Shown here piece after piece: positions 1-7,555 of a stretch of 39,998 nt of DNA. Under the pieces are notes generated by a model. The model saw only the letters and a program-made list of their open reading frames with translations, did no database searches and was not told where the DNA came from. This stretch comes from Candidatus Merdivivens pullistercoris (lineage in GTDB: Bacteria; Bacteroidota; Bacteroidia; Bacteroidales; UBA932): positions 1-39,998 of the forward strand of contig JADIME010000036.1 in assembly GCA_017694935.1 (NCBI GenBank), in the 5' to 3' direction. A program made the translations under genes and the position numbers. The number at the start of each line of letters is the position of its first letter. The stretch's first letter is position 1.

Positions 1-130
1 GTGGCATCCTTCCGGCACGTTTTCGCCATTTTTATCGTAAAATAGCGCTGCTATTCTCCTCAAAAAACGACAAAAACCCGCGCGGAAGCCTGTCTCAAAT
101 ATTCTGAGAAAAAATTTTAAACAGCTTCTA
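1..130. mobile_element. Dispersed inverted-repeat element, copy A (right part; left end outside window)
   Basis: Positions 1-98 align without gaps to 39901-39998 with 81 of 98 bases identical. The right end, about 107-129, is GAAAAAATTTTAAACAGC followed by TTCT. It is the reverse complement of the 22 bp that open copy B at 39868, so the full element has 22-bp perfect terminal inverted repeats and an inferred length of about 162 bp. Internally there is a small palindrome, AATAGC-GCT-GCTATT (41-55), in a longer imperfect fold. No reading frame is evident. The end lies 8 bp before the promoter of the 168-941 gene. A non-autonomous (MITE-like) element is the best guess; no transposase is seen nearby. 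Confidence 0.75.
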
Positions 131-137
131 AAAATAT

Positions 138-145
138 TATCTTTG
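138..145 (+). promoter_or_regulatory. Bacteroidota -7 promoter element (TATCTTTG)
   Basis: TATCTTTG matches the Bacteroidota TAnnTTTG -7 box and lies 22 bp before the ATG at 168. There is no clean TTTG at -33, because the upstream bases are the AT-rich end of the dispersed repeat. The repeat may therefore supply or have replaced the -33 part. Confidence 0.6.
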
Positions 146-167
146 CGGCGGAATATATTTTATCGTC

Positions 168-941
168 ATGACTACGTACAATATCATACTCGTTTCAATG
201 ATTGCGCTCGCCATCGTGGTGTTCATCGCGCTGTTCCATGTCAAGGCAGGCTACGGCTACCTCGCGAACGGGAAATGGGGACCGAAAATCAACAACAAAC
301 TCGGATGGGTACTGATGGAATCCCCGGTGTTCCTGCTCATGCTGTATATGTTCCTCGATTCGCCGCGCTCGACATTCGAAAAGGAAAACATCATATATTT
401 CGCGCTTAGCGCACCGTTTTTCATCCATTACTTCCAGAGGTCGTTCATCTTCCCGTTCCTGATAAAGGGCAATGGCAGGATGCCGGTCGCAATCATCCTC
501 ATGGGGGTAGTCTTCAATTGCATAAACGCCTACCTGCAAGGTGAATGGCTATACTACCTGTCCCCTTCGGGATATTACACGAACGAGTGGCTGACAGATC
601 CGCGCTTCATCATAGGAGCCCTTACTTTCATAGCCGGCTTTTACATCAACCTCCAGTCCGACTATATCATAAGGCACCTCCGCAAGCCGGGAGACACCAA
701 ACACTATATTCCCAAGGGAGGCATGTTCAAATACGTATGCTCGGCCAATTATTTCGGGGAACTCACCGAATGGATCGGTTTCGCAATCCTCACATGGTCT
801 GTTCCGGGAGCCGTGTTCGCGCTCTGGACCTTTGCCAACCTCGGTCCCCGTGCAAAATCCCTGGACGAAAGGTATGCACAGGAATTCGGGAGCGAATATA
901 CCGAATTGAAAAGAAAATACATCCTGCCCAATATCTGGTAA
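168..941 (+). CDS. Steroid 5-alpha-reductase family membrane protein (5AR-like)
   Basis: A 257-residue polytopic membrane protein with about six or seven hydrophobic segments. It ends in the characteristic C-terminal block of the 3-oxo-5-alpha-steroid 4-dehydrogenase family: a WTFANLGPRAKSLDERY stretch, then FGSEYTELKRKYILPNIW. This family uses NADPH to reduce the delta-4 double bond of 3-oxo steroids. The start at 168 follows a good -7 box and leaves a short leader. The next gene, 33 bp downstream, is an Old-Yellow-Enzyme-type flavin reductase. In gut Bacteroidota such a 5AR gene is known beside a 5BR flavoenzyme in bile-acid and steroid reduction, the isoallolithocholate route. The family call is strong; the substrate is inference, and an isoprenylcysteine-methyltransferase-like or fatty enoyl substrate role cannot be excluded. 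Confidence 0.82.
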   Translation: MTTYNIILVSMIALAIVVFIALFHVKAGYGYLANGKWGPKINNKLGWVLMESPVFLLMLYMFLDSPRSTFEKENIIYFALSAPFFIHYFQRSFIFPFLIKGNGRMPVAIILMGVVFNCINAYLQGEWLYYLSPSGYYTNEWLTDPRFIIGALTFIAGFYINLQSDYIIRHLRKPGDTKHYIPKGGMFKYVCSANYFGELTEWIGFAILTWSVPGAVFALWTFANLGPRAKSLDERYAQEFGSEYTELKRKYILPNIW

Positions 942-974
942 AGACAGGAAAAAAGAAGGACTTTATTCTGAAAA

Positions 975-2237
975 ATGGAAGAAAACAAACTCTTTACGCC
1001 CTACAGGATAGGGCCGGTGGAACTCAGGAACAGGACTATCCGGTCCGCTGCATTCGAAGGAATGGCGGAACACAATTCCCCTTCGAAAACCTTGTATGAC
1101 TACCATACTTCCGTTGCAAGGGGAGGAATAGGAATGACAACGGTGGCATACGCGGCGGTATGCCGAAGCGGCCTGTCGTTCGAAAGACAATTGTGGATGA
1201 GGGAGGAAATCGTGCCGCAGCTCCGTGAACTGACTGACGGGATACATGCGGAAGGGGCAAAGGCATCGATACAGCTCGGCCATTGCGGGAACATGTCGCA
1301 CAAGAAGATATGCGGTTGCCGGCCATACGGGGCGAGCAGCGGTTTCAACCTGTATTCCCCTACCCTCGTGCATGGAATGACCCGCAGGGAAATAGACGAA
1401 GTCGTGGAAGCATACGGACATGCCGTGGAACTGGCCATAGAAGCCGGATTCGATGCTGTCGAGATACATGCCGGACACGGCTACCTGATATCGCAGTTCC
1501 TGTCCCCATATACCAACAAACGGAAAGACGAATTCGGGGGCTCCCTTGAAAACAGGATGAAATTCATGAAAATGGTCATGGATAAAGTCGTGAAGGCCGG
1601 AAAAGGGAAAGTCGCCATCTTCGTGAAAATGAACACACGCGACGGTTTCAAGGGAGGAATGGAAACAGACGACTGCATCACTGTGGCAAAAGAACTGCAA
1701 AAGGCAGGAGCAGACGCACTGGTGCTTTCGGGAGGTTTCGTAAGCCGGGCTCCCATGTACGTCATGAGGGGAGAATTTCCGGTAATGCCTATCATACACT
1801 ACATGCCGTGGAGACAATGGTGGCTCAAACTCGGCGTACTGCTCGGCGGAAGGCTCGTCTCTCCCACGGTGACATACAAAAGGCTCTTTTTCCTCGAAGA
1901 CGCAAAGAAATTCAGGGAAGCATTGCCTGACATGCCATTGGTATATGTGGGCGGGGTAAACAGCAGGAAAGATGCCGACGAGGTGATGGACGCCGGATTC
2001 GAAATGCTGCAAATGGGGCGTGCCGTGTTGTGCGATCCCGGTTTCGTGAACAAGATGAAGGAAGACAAGGAAGCCTGCAGCGGATGCGAACACTCCAATT
2101 TCTGCATCGGGAGAATGTATTCTCTGGAAATGTGCTGTGAAAAGACATGCGGCGACATCACACCGTGTCTCAGGCGCAGTGTCGCAAGGACAAAGAGAAG
2201 AAACGCACGGCGTGAAGCCGGACTCGGAAAAATATGA
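975..2237 (+). CDS. NADH:flavin oxidoreductase, Old Yellow Enzyme family (5BR-like)
   Basis: A 420-residue protein with the OYE TIM barrel: FTPYRIGPVELRNR at the N terminus, QLGHCGN (the usual FMN-contact QLxHxGR region), the HAGHGYL catalytic region, the FLSPYTNKRKDEFGGSLENR signature, and VGGVNSRKDADEVMDAGFEM for the FMN phosphate site near residues 320-340. The C-terminal 60 residues are cysteine-rich, with CSGCEHSNFC then CC and two more Cys. There is no FAD/NAD(P) domain as in dienoyl-CoA reductase, so it is the short OYE type. It is cotranscribed with the 5-alpha-reductase-like gene. A role in reducing delta-4-3-oxo steroids or bile acids, giving the 5-beta product, fits the known 5AR/5BR gene pair of gut Bacteroidota but is inferred from context. 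The cysteine tail might bind metal or an Fe-S cluster. Confidence 0.83.
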   Translation: MEENKLFTPYRIGPVELRNRTIRSAAFEGMAEHNSPSKTLYDYHTSVARGGIGMTTVAYAAVCRSGLSFERQLWMREEIVPQLRELTDGIHAEGAKASIQLGHCGNMSHKKICGCRPYGASSGFNLYSPTLVHGMTRREIDEVVEAYGHAVELAIEAGFDAVEIHAGHGYLISQFLSPYTNKRKDEFGGSLENRMKFMKMVMDKVVKAGKGKVAIFVKMNTRDGFKGGMETDDCITVAKELQKAGADALVLSGGFVSRAPMYVMRGEFPVMPIIHYMPWRQWWLKLGVLLGGRLVSPTVTYKRLFFLEDAKKFREALPDMPLVYVGGVNSRKDADEVMDAGFEMLQMGRAVLCDPGFVNKMKEDKEACSGCEHSNFCIGRMYSLEMCCEKTCGDITPCLRRSVARTKRRNARREAGLGKI

Positions 2238-2242
2238 TATTC

Positions 2243-2573
2243 AAAGGCGGGACGATCTATCGCTGCCTTGATTTGAAGCAAGGCAGAGGAAAGTCCGGAC
2301 AGGATAGGGCACCGTACTGTGGAAAGCACAGGTAGACGAAAGTTTACGTACAGCGCAGAAGAAAACGACCGCCATGCCCATGCGGCACGGTAAGGGTGAG
2401 AATGCAGGGGTAAGAGCCTGCAGCCCTATATGGCGACATATATGGCGTGCGCACTACGGCCTGCAATGCCAAGTATACTGACAGTCAAGGGCTGCCCGCC
2501 CGTTGTCAGGGGGTAGGCAGCGTAGATAAATGATAGATTTAAAAACAGAACCCGGCTTACGGCCCCGCCTTTT
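2243..2573 (+). ncRNA. rnpB: RNase P RNA, bacterial class A
   Basis: The conserved core is present: GAGGAAAGTCCGGAC near the 5' part (2286-2300), ACGACCG and GGTAAGGGTGAGAATGCAGG in the middle, and ACAGAACCCGGCTTAC at the 3' side (2545-2560). Helix P1 is formed by AAAGGCGGG (2243-2251) and CCCGCCTTT (2564-2572), which fixes both ends within a few bases. Length of about 330 nt is normal. It starts 5 bp after the flavoenzyme stop codon and is followed by a strong hairpin at 2585-2620. Confidence 0.95.
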
Positions 2574-2584
2574 ATTTTAGGGGA

Positions 2585-2620
2585 TGCTCCAAAAGGTGGC
2601 AGAAATTGCCCTTTGGAGCA
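2585..2620. terminator. Hairpin between rnpB and the acyl-CoA synthetase gene
   Basis: TGCTCCAAA (2585-2593) pairs perfectly with TTTGGAGCA (2612-2620). It lies between two converging transcripts and probably ends both. The T run on the plus strand is weak and interrupted. Confidence 0.7.
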
Positions 2621-2627
2621 CCCTCCT

Positions 2628-4310
2628 TTATTCGTAAAGGAACCTCTTGATACTCTTCTTCGGGGTCTTTTCAAACTCGGTGGCCATAACCTCCACCTTC
2701 GACAGTTTGCTGTAGGAAGGCAAAGACTTGTTTATATCCGTGAGCAGGGCATCCATTGCATCGGAAACCACGGCTTCGCTATCCGGTTTCGCATCCGTTG
2801 AATGCTTCTGGTTTTTCTCCGAGGCATCCGAAACAATCGCATCGGTATCGGGATAAACCAGCGCGACAAGCCTGTCATTTCGGGACACCACTATGGATTC
2901 GATTACATGCCTGTGGCAGTTCAGCTTGTCCTCTATTTCCTCAGGATAGATATTTTGGCCGTTAGGTCCGAGAACCATGTTCTTGCAACGTCCTTTTATG
3001 AAAATATTGCCTTCGGCATCCATTATTCCCATGTCTCCGGTATGAAGCCATCCGTCCGGAGTGAAAGCCGCTGAGGATGCATCTTTATTTTTATAATATC
3101 CAGCCATTACATTGTCACCGCGTGTCTGGATTTCACCGACTTCGTTTTCCGGATCCGCTGAAGCGATCCTTACCTCCATGCGGTCCACGGGTTTTCCGCA
3201 AGAGCGGAAGGCAAACTTCGAATAATGTTCATAGCTTATCAGCGGCGCGCATTCGGTCATGCCGTAGCCCACGCAATAAGGCAGGCCGACTTTCCTCATC
3301 GCAGCCTCCACGGCCTCGTTCAGAGGGGCGCCCCCGATGATGATGTATTTCACATTACCTCCGAAGACGGACATCAGCTTGTCATATATCTTCTTGTAAA
3401 TCACCGATGAAATGACCGGCAACCTCAAAGCCCTCTTCATGACCGGCTTGTTCAGGACAGGAAATACCGATGAGTAGAATATCTTTTCGATAATCAAAGG
3501 AACCGCGATGATCATGAACGGCCTGACTTCCGACAATGCATCGAGCAATATCTTCGGCGAAGGAGTCTTGCCTAAAAAGTTCAGCTCATATCCGGCGCAT
3601 ACGGGGAAAAGGAATTCCACCGCCATTCCGTACATGTGCGCCATCGGAAGCATCGACAATGCCTTGTCGCCTTCCTTGCCGAAAATATTATCCTTTATGA
3701 ACACGACATTCGAACTTACTGCACGGTACGACAGCATCACCCCTTTCGGCGCACTCGTGGTACCAGACGTATAATTGATTATCGCTATTTTTTCGAGATC
3801 ATCCGCCGGATAAGACACAGCGTCAGGAGTGAAATTCCCGCCGAAATCCCGGTTGAATTGTTCCGTCGCATCCGCTATCTTCCTTGCCGCATCCTCCCCG
3901 TCAGGTGCGTAGAGCAAGGAGAAATCCTTCAGGCTGAACACGGCTTCGGCCTTTGTTCCTACTATACCGGCCTTTTTCCACAAATCCTCGTCTATAAACA
4001 GGATCCTGCTTTCAGAATGGTCCGTGAGCTGGGCAATGCTTTCAGGATGGAAATCGCTCAGCAACGGCACGGCCACGGCACCGTATGCATTGACGGAAAT
4101 AAAGGCAACTGCCCAATTCGCCCCGTTTTTTCCGCAGATCGCGACTTTGTCACCGTCGGCAAGTCCCAATTCCCTGTAGGCATAATGCAGGCGGGCTATC
4201 TGCCCGGCCATCTGCCCGTAAGTATAGGAAATGCCCCCGCGGTCTTTCAAAGCCCCGCAATCCCATTTTTCTTTGATAGTGTTTTCAATTAGCTTTAGAT
4301 AATTTTCCAT
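2628..4310 (-). CDS. Long-chain acyl-CoA synthetase / AMP-binding ligase
   Basis: A 560-residue ANL-superfamily ligase that activates a fatty acid as acyl-AMP and then CoA thioester. The P-loop is YTSGTTSAPKGVM (around residues 178-190), followed by GGAPL, YGMTE, HTGDMG and the hinge KGRCKNMVLGPNGQNIYPEEIE. The C-terminal catalytic lysine region is KTPKKSIKRFLY. The length is near that of short FadD-type enzymes. The C-terminal lobe carries an odd insertion of about 35 residues, rich in Asp/Ser, with two related segments (AIVSDASEK and AVVSDAMDA) whose DNA is about 76% identical (2758-2786 and 2824-2852), so it looks like a local duplication. It is the last gene of a leftward operon with a Gate-domain membrane protein and a porin-like barrel. 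Substrate chain length is not visible. Confidence 0.88.
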   Translation of the reverse strand: MENYLKLIENTIKEKWDCGALKDRGGISYTYGQMAGQIARLHYAYRELGLADGDKVAICGKNGANWAVAFISVNAYGAVAVPLLSDFHPESIAQLTDHSESRILFIDEDLWKKAGIVGTKAEAVFSLKDFSLLYAPDGEDAARKIADATEQFNRDFGGNFTPDAVSYPADDLEKIAIINYTSGTTSAPKGVMLSYRAVSSNVVFIKDNIFGKEGDKALSMLPMAHMYGMAVEFLFPVCAGYELNFLGKTPSPKILLDALSEVRPFMIIAVPLIIEKIFYSSVFPVLNKPVMKRALRLPVISSVIYKKIYDKLMSVFGGNVKYIIIGGAPLNEAVEAAMRKVGLPYCVGYGMTECAPLISYEHYSKFAFRSCGKPVDRMEVRIASADPENEVGEIQTRGDNVMAGYYKNKDASSAAFTPDGWLHTGDMGIMDAEGNIFIKGRCKNMVLGPNGQNIYPEEIEDKLNCHRHVIESIVVSRNDRLVALVYPDTDAIVSDASEKNQKHSTDAKPDSEAVVSDAMDALLTDINKSLPSYSKLSKVEVMATEFEKTPKKSIKRFLYE

Positions 4311-4336
4311 ATTTGATTTTATAGTTTACAGTCTTT

Positions 4337-5491
4337 TTAAAACAGTGAAAACAGCACGAAAGCCCAATGCGCGAAAATACCCGCGACAAGCCCGCCCACC
4401 GTATGGGAAAGTATCGCTTTAGATGTGAGGTTCCTGTATCCCAACGAATCAAGCATTGCAGTATGTGTGCTGAGATAACCGCTCCAGCACATGCCCATTG
4501 CTGTGAATACCGCTATTGCATTCCCGTCCAGAAGTCCGGCTTCCTGGAATGTCGGAACAAGCCCCATGGCAGCTCCTACCGCGCCGAGAGCCGTAATAGG
4601 GAAGGCGATGAGTTCCGGACTCTTGAAACCGAACAGCCAGTCGAATACAAAATTGATTTTCTCCGCAAACCACGGAAGAAACGCCACGCCTTCGTATGCC
4701 GCCCCCGTATACTCTCCGGTTTCACCCGGACCGAATGTCAATATCATCACTGCAGTCGAAATCACCAACACGCCAGGTATGATTGCAAGGCCGAGTTCCA
4801 CGCCTGTCTTGCCGCCATCGAGTATGGAATTCAACGCACGCAGAAATACACCTCCTTCCGACTTGAAGGATATTTTCTGGTTGTCCCCTTCTTCATTGGA
4901 AACCGGCACATTCAGCTCCGGATGCTTCTTCAGCACAAGCTTTTGCATCATCCTCGTGGAAACTATGCTTCCCACAACCGCTCCCAAAAGCCCTACGAAT
5001 GCAGGGGCCGCATATCCGCGTCCTATCATAAAGACTATGAGCACCAGACCCATGCCGAACGCCGTACCGAAGTTGGTAAGCGAGACCAACTGGTATTTCT
5101 TGAAATAACTGCTGAAATTCTTATCCTTGGCAAGCCCGATTATGGCCGGATTGTCTGAAAGGAAAGTAATGACGGCACCGAGGGCGGCCACGCCAGGAAG
5201 ATTGTAAAGCGGCTTCATCAATGGCCGGAGTATGTTTTCAAGCAAACGCACTACGCCGAACTCGACCAGCAATTTGCCCAAGGCTCCGGACAGAACCGTG
5301 ATGCCCATCAAATAGAACACAGTCTCCATCAGAAGCGCGTAAGACGTGTTCATTATGGTATTCAACATATTCGGAACGCCCATGACAGAACCTATGGCAC
5401 CGAACGCACCGACAAAAAGCACAAGGAATACAAGGGCCTCGATACTACGCTTGGTAGTAAATTTCATGTTTTTGAACAGATTGGGTCTCAT
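4337..5491 (-). CDS. Gate-domain (nucleoside-recognition) inner-membrane protein
   Basis: A 384-residue integral membrane protein with about eight to ten hydrophobic helices and two halves that resemble the nucleoside-recognition Gate fold (GALGKLLVEFGVVRLLENILRP in the first half as two shorter hydrophobic runs, FPITALGAVGAAMGLVP in the second). SDNPAII, GTAFGMG and THTAMLDSLGY are polar breaks inside membrane segments and may line a path. The start at 5491 gives a 4-bp ATGA overlap with the upstream porin-like gene, which argues for translational coupling; an internal Met at 5467 is an alternative. Proteins of this family are poorly characterised transporters, related to the YjiH group. The operon with an outer-membrane barrel and an acyl-CoA synthetase suggests uptake or export of one compound, perhaps a carboxylate or lipid, but that is a guess. 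Confidence 0.72.
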   Translation of the reverse strand: MRPNLFKNMKFTTKRSIEALVFLVLFVGAFGAIGSVMGVPNMLNTIMNTSYALLMETVFYLMGITVLSGALGKLLVEFGVVRLLENILRPLMKPLYNLPGVAALGAVITFLSDNPAIIGLAKDKNFSSYFKKYQLVSLTNFGTAFGMGLVLIVFMIGRGYAAPAFVGLLGAVVGSIVSTRMMQKLVLKKHPELNVPVSNEEGDNQKISFKSEGGVFLRALNSILDGGKTGVELGLAIIPGVLVISTAVMILTFGPGETGEYTGAAYEGVAFLPWFAEKINFVFDWLFGFKSPELIAFPITALGAVGAAMGLVPTFQEAGLLDGNAIAVFTAMGMCWSGYLSTHTAMLDSLGYRNLTSKAILSHTVGGLVAGIFAHWAFVLFSLF

Positions 5492-6546
5492 GATTTATGA
5501 TTTTCGGATTGAAATACATTTATACGCCAGCGGACACCTATATTGAATATATTCGGTACCGGATTGCTGTTGTCCGAATACCAGAAAGCATGGAGCCTGA
5601 GGTCTTTTTTGCCCTTGATTGGGAAAAATTCCACTCCCGCGCCATAAACGAAATATTTTGTTCCGGGAACTACCATCGGGTCGTACGGATTACTGATTCC
5701 GGCTTCCTGCCCGAGGTTCTGATCGTAACCTCCTTTCAAAAATACATTGAATTTTTCCGAAAGCGAGCACGTCACCATGCATGTAAGGGAAAAATCCGAG
5801 AAGAAGCCCCTCTGGTTTCCTCCTACCGCATATCTGTTGGTATAATCTATATCGACGGTAACAGGATTGAACGCGAACCTGTTGCCCAACGCGATGTAAT
5901 TCAGATAATGTCCTCTTTCCCTTTCAACCATATTGACCGAATACAGGGTCTTGAACCACCCCATATTGCCGGACCACAAAAGATTGTAGGCGAACCTGCC
6001 GTCATACGCTGCCGTACTGAAAGGCGAATTGGTGACCTGTGCTTTAAGGCTATGGTCGCCTATGTCATCGACGTATGTCAGTGAAAGCCCCAGCTGGTAA
6101 CAGGTCACATTGTTGCAATACATTGAATAAAAATACACGTCTATCGGATTCATATCATACTCGAATCCTCCTATCGCAATGACATCCTTCCCTGCCGTAA
6201 GCGAAAAGTTCTTGTGAAAACGGTATTTCAGGTAAAGCCAGTCGGTGGCATTGAAGAAAGTCGTCGGATTCAGATCCTTGGTAAACAGCCTCTGCCTGTA
6301 TGCATACGTCAGGTTTTCAGTAATGGCCCCGTCCATGACGAGCGTTATGAATTTTCCTCCGAAACCCAACTCCGTTCCCTTGTCCGGGGAAGCGGAATAT
6401 GCCGTGACCTGACCGTCGAGTCTGGTATCGAGGGCTATATTGATCTTGAAATCGAGCTTTTTGTCTTCTTTTTCCTCCTTCTGGGCGGCGGCCGGCACAG
6501 CGGCCAGTGCCAAAACGGCAAAGAGGGCGAGCAACCGTGTATGCAT
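5488..6546 (-). CDS. Outer-membrane porin-like beta-barrel protein
   Basis: A 352-residue protein with a signal peptide (MHTRLLALFAVLALAAVPAA, cleavage near AAAQ) and then a charged KEEKEDKK linker. The mature part is full of alternating aromatic strands (YAYRQRLF, WLYLKYRFHKNFSLTAGKD, HAFWYSDN), and it ends in IFNIGVRWRINVF plus a short tail, typical of an outer-membrane barrel with a terminal aromatic strand. The GKDVIAIGGFEYDMNPIDVY segment resembles phosphate-selective porin (OprO/P) family proteins. The ATG at 6546 was chosen over the farther upstream start because it begins the signal peptide and lies 26 bp after the -7 box at 6573-6580. It heads a three-gene operon. The substrate is unknown. 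Confidence 0.78.
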   Translation of the reverse strand: MHTRLLALFAVLALAAVPAAAQKEEKEDKKLDFKINIALDTRLDGQVTAYSASPDKGTELGFGGKFITLVMDGAITENLTYAYRQRLFTKDLNPTTFFNATDWLYLKYRFHKNFSLTAGKDVIAIGGFEYDMNPIDVYFYSMYCNNVTCYQLGLSLTYVDDIGDHSLKAQVTNSPFSTAAYDGRFAYNLLWSGNMGWFKTLYSVNMVERERGHYLNYIALGNRFAFNPVTVDIDYTNRYAVGGNQRGFFSDFSLTCMVTCSLSEKFNVFLKGGYDQNLGQEAGISNPYDPMVVPGTKYFVYGAGVEFFPIKGKKDLRLHAFWYSDNSNPVPNIFNIGVRWRINVFQSENHKS

Positions 6547-6572
6547 AATTGTCTTTTTTACGAAACAAGGTG

Positions 6573-6580
6573 CAAAGATA
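6573..6580 (-). promoter_or_regulatory. Bacteroidota -7 promoter element (TATCTTTG) for the porin-like operon
   Basis: Read on the minus strand, TATCTTTG lies 26 bp before the ATG at 6546, with a TTG 16 bp upstream of it. It should drive the porin-like, Gate-domain and acyl-CoA synthetase genes. Confidence 0.6.
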
Positions 6581-6687
6581 GAAAACTTTTCATAAGCAAT
6601 ACACATTTAACTATTACTATAACGATTATCATAATTGCTATTGAGCATGTTCTCTCATCGTTATTTCAAATGTCTGTTTTTTATCAT

Positions 6688-6695
6688 TATTTTTG
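6688..6695 (+). promoter_or_regulatory. Bacteroidota -7 promoter element (TATTTTTG) for the methyltransferase
   Basis: TATTTTTG matches TAnnTTTG in a very AT-rich intergenic stretch (6607-6756) and lies 61 bp before the ATG at 6757. The rest of this gap holds no gene or strong hairpin that I can see. Confidence 0.5.
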
Positions 6696-6756
6696 TAACA
6701 AATTTAAACTTAGTATAATGGTTAAGATTTGCCAAAAGACCGAATAGTTAAATCAA

Positions 6757-7536
6757 ATGCAACACAGACAAACTGACAGAAGACTGTATTTCAAGGAACT
6801 GGCCTCCACGAGCGACAAATATTTCTTCCCCTACATATCGGCATTCATCAGGCCCGGCGAAGGCACCGGGGTCCTTGAAATAGGCTGCGGGGAAGGAGGA
6901 AACCTGCTGCCATTCGCGAAGGCAGGATGCTCTGTCACCGGGGTGGATCTCGCCGAGAATAAAATAGCGGACGCAATAAGGTTTTTTGAGGAAGAAAACG
7001 CCCCCGGAAGGTTCATCGCCTCCGACATATTCAAGATAACCGGATTCGAAAAAAGTTTCGACCTGATAATCTGCCATGACGTGATAGAACACATCTTCGA
7101 CAAAAAGGCCTTCATGGCAAATCTGAAACGGTACCTGAAACCAGGAGGGACAGTATTCATGGCGTTCCCGGCATGGCAGATGCCTTTCGGGGGGCACCAG
7201 CAGATATGCAAAAGCAAGGTACTGTCGCGTTTTCCGTTCATCCACCTCCTGCCTGCGCCTGTCTACAAAAGCCTGCTCAAATCGGCGGGGGAAAAGGAAG
7301 GCTGCATCACCGAACTGCTTGAAATAAAACAGACACGCACGCCGATAGAGCTATTCGAAAAACTGCTTCATGAATACAATGCCGAGCTGCTCGACAGGAA
7401 ACTGTGGTTCATCAATCCGCATTATGAAGTCAAATTCGGGCTCAAACCGAGGAAATTGCCGGCATTCTTGGGAAAAATCCCTTGGCTGAGGAACTTTTTC
7501 ACCACTTCCTGTTTTTACGTGTTCCGGTTCAGGTAG
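6757..7536 (+). CDS. Class I SAM-dependent methyltransferase
   Basis: A 259-residue protein with the Rossmann methyltransferase order. Motif I is VLEIGCGEGG (about residues 35-44), the acidic end of beta-2 is VTGVDLAENKI, the post-I/II motif is DLIICHDVIEHIFDKKAF with the HDVIEH typical of methyltransferase type 11/23, and LKPGGTVFMAFPAW is motif III. The C-terminal third (ELLDRKLWFINPHYEVKFGLKPRK) has no clear homologue that I recognise and probably sets the substrate. It is a single gene with its own promoter, convergent with the serine hydrolase operon 20 bp downstream. Lipid, quinone or sugar substrates are all possible. Confidence 0.82.
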   Translation: MQHRQTDRRLYFKELASTSDKYFFPYISAFIRPGEGTGVLEIGCGEGGNLLPFAKAGCSVTGVDLAENKIADAIRFFEEENAPGRFIASDIFKITGFEKSFDLIICHDVIEHIFDKKAFMANLKRYLKPGGTVFMAFPAWQMPFGGHQQICKSKVLSRFPFIHLLPAPVYKSLLKSAGEKEGCITELLEIKQTRTPIELFEKLLHEYNAELLDRKLWFINPHYEVKFGLKPRKLPAFLGKIPWLRNFFTTSCFYVFRFR

Positions 7537-7555
7537 ATTCTTGGAAACGTCTGGA

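Noticed and set aside
2243-2573. tmRNA or 6S RNA for the structured RNA after the flavoenzyme gene
   Set aside because: The conserved RNase P sequence blocks and P1 pairing identify it as rnpB.
6607-6700. Fur-box-like AT-rich stretch upstream of the porin-like gene
   Set aside because: GATTATCATAATTGC has partial resemblance only and no clear 19-bp inverted symmetry; base composition alone can explain it.
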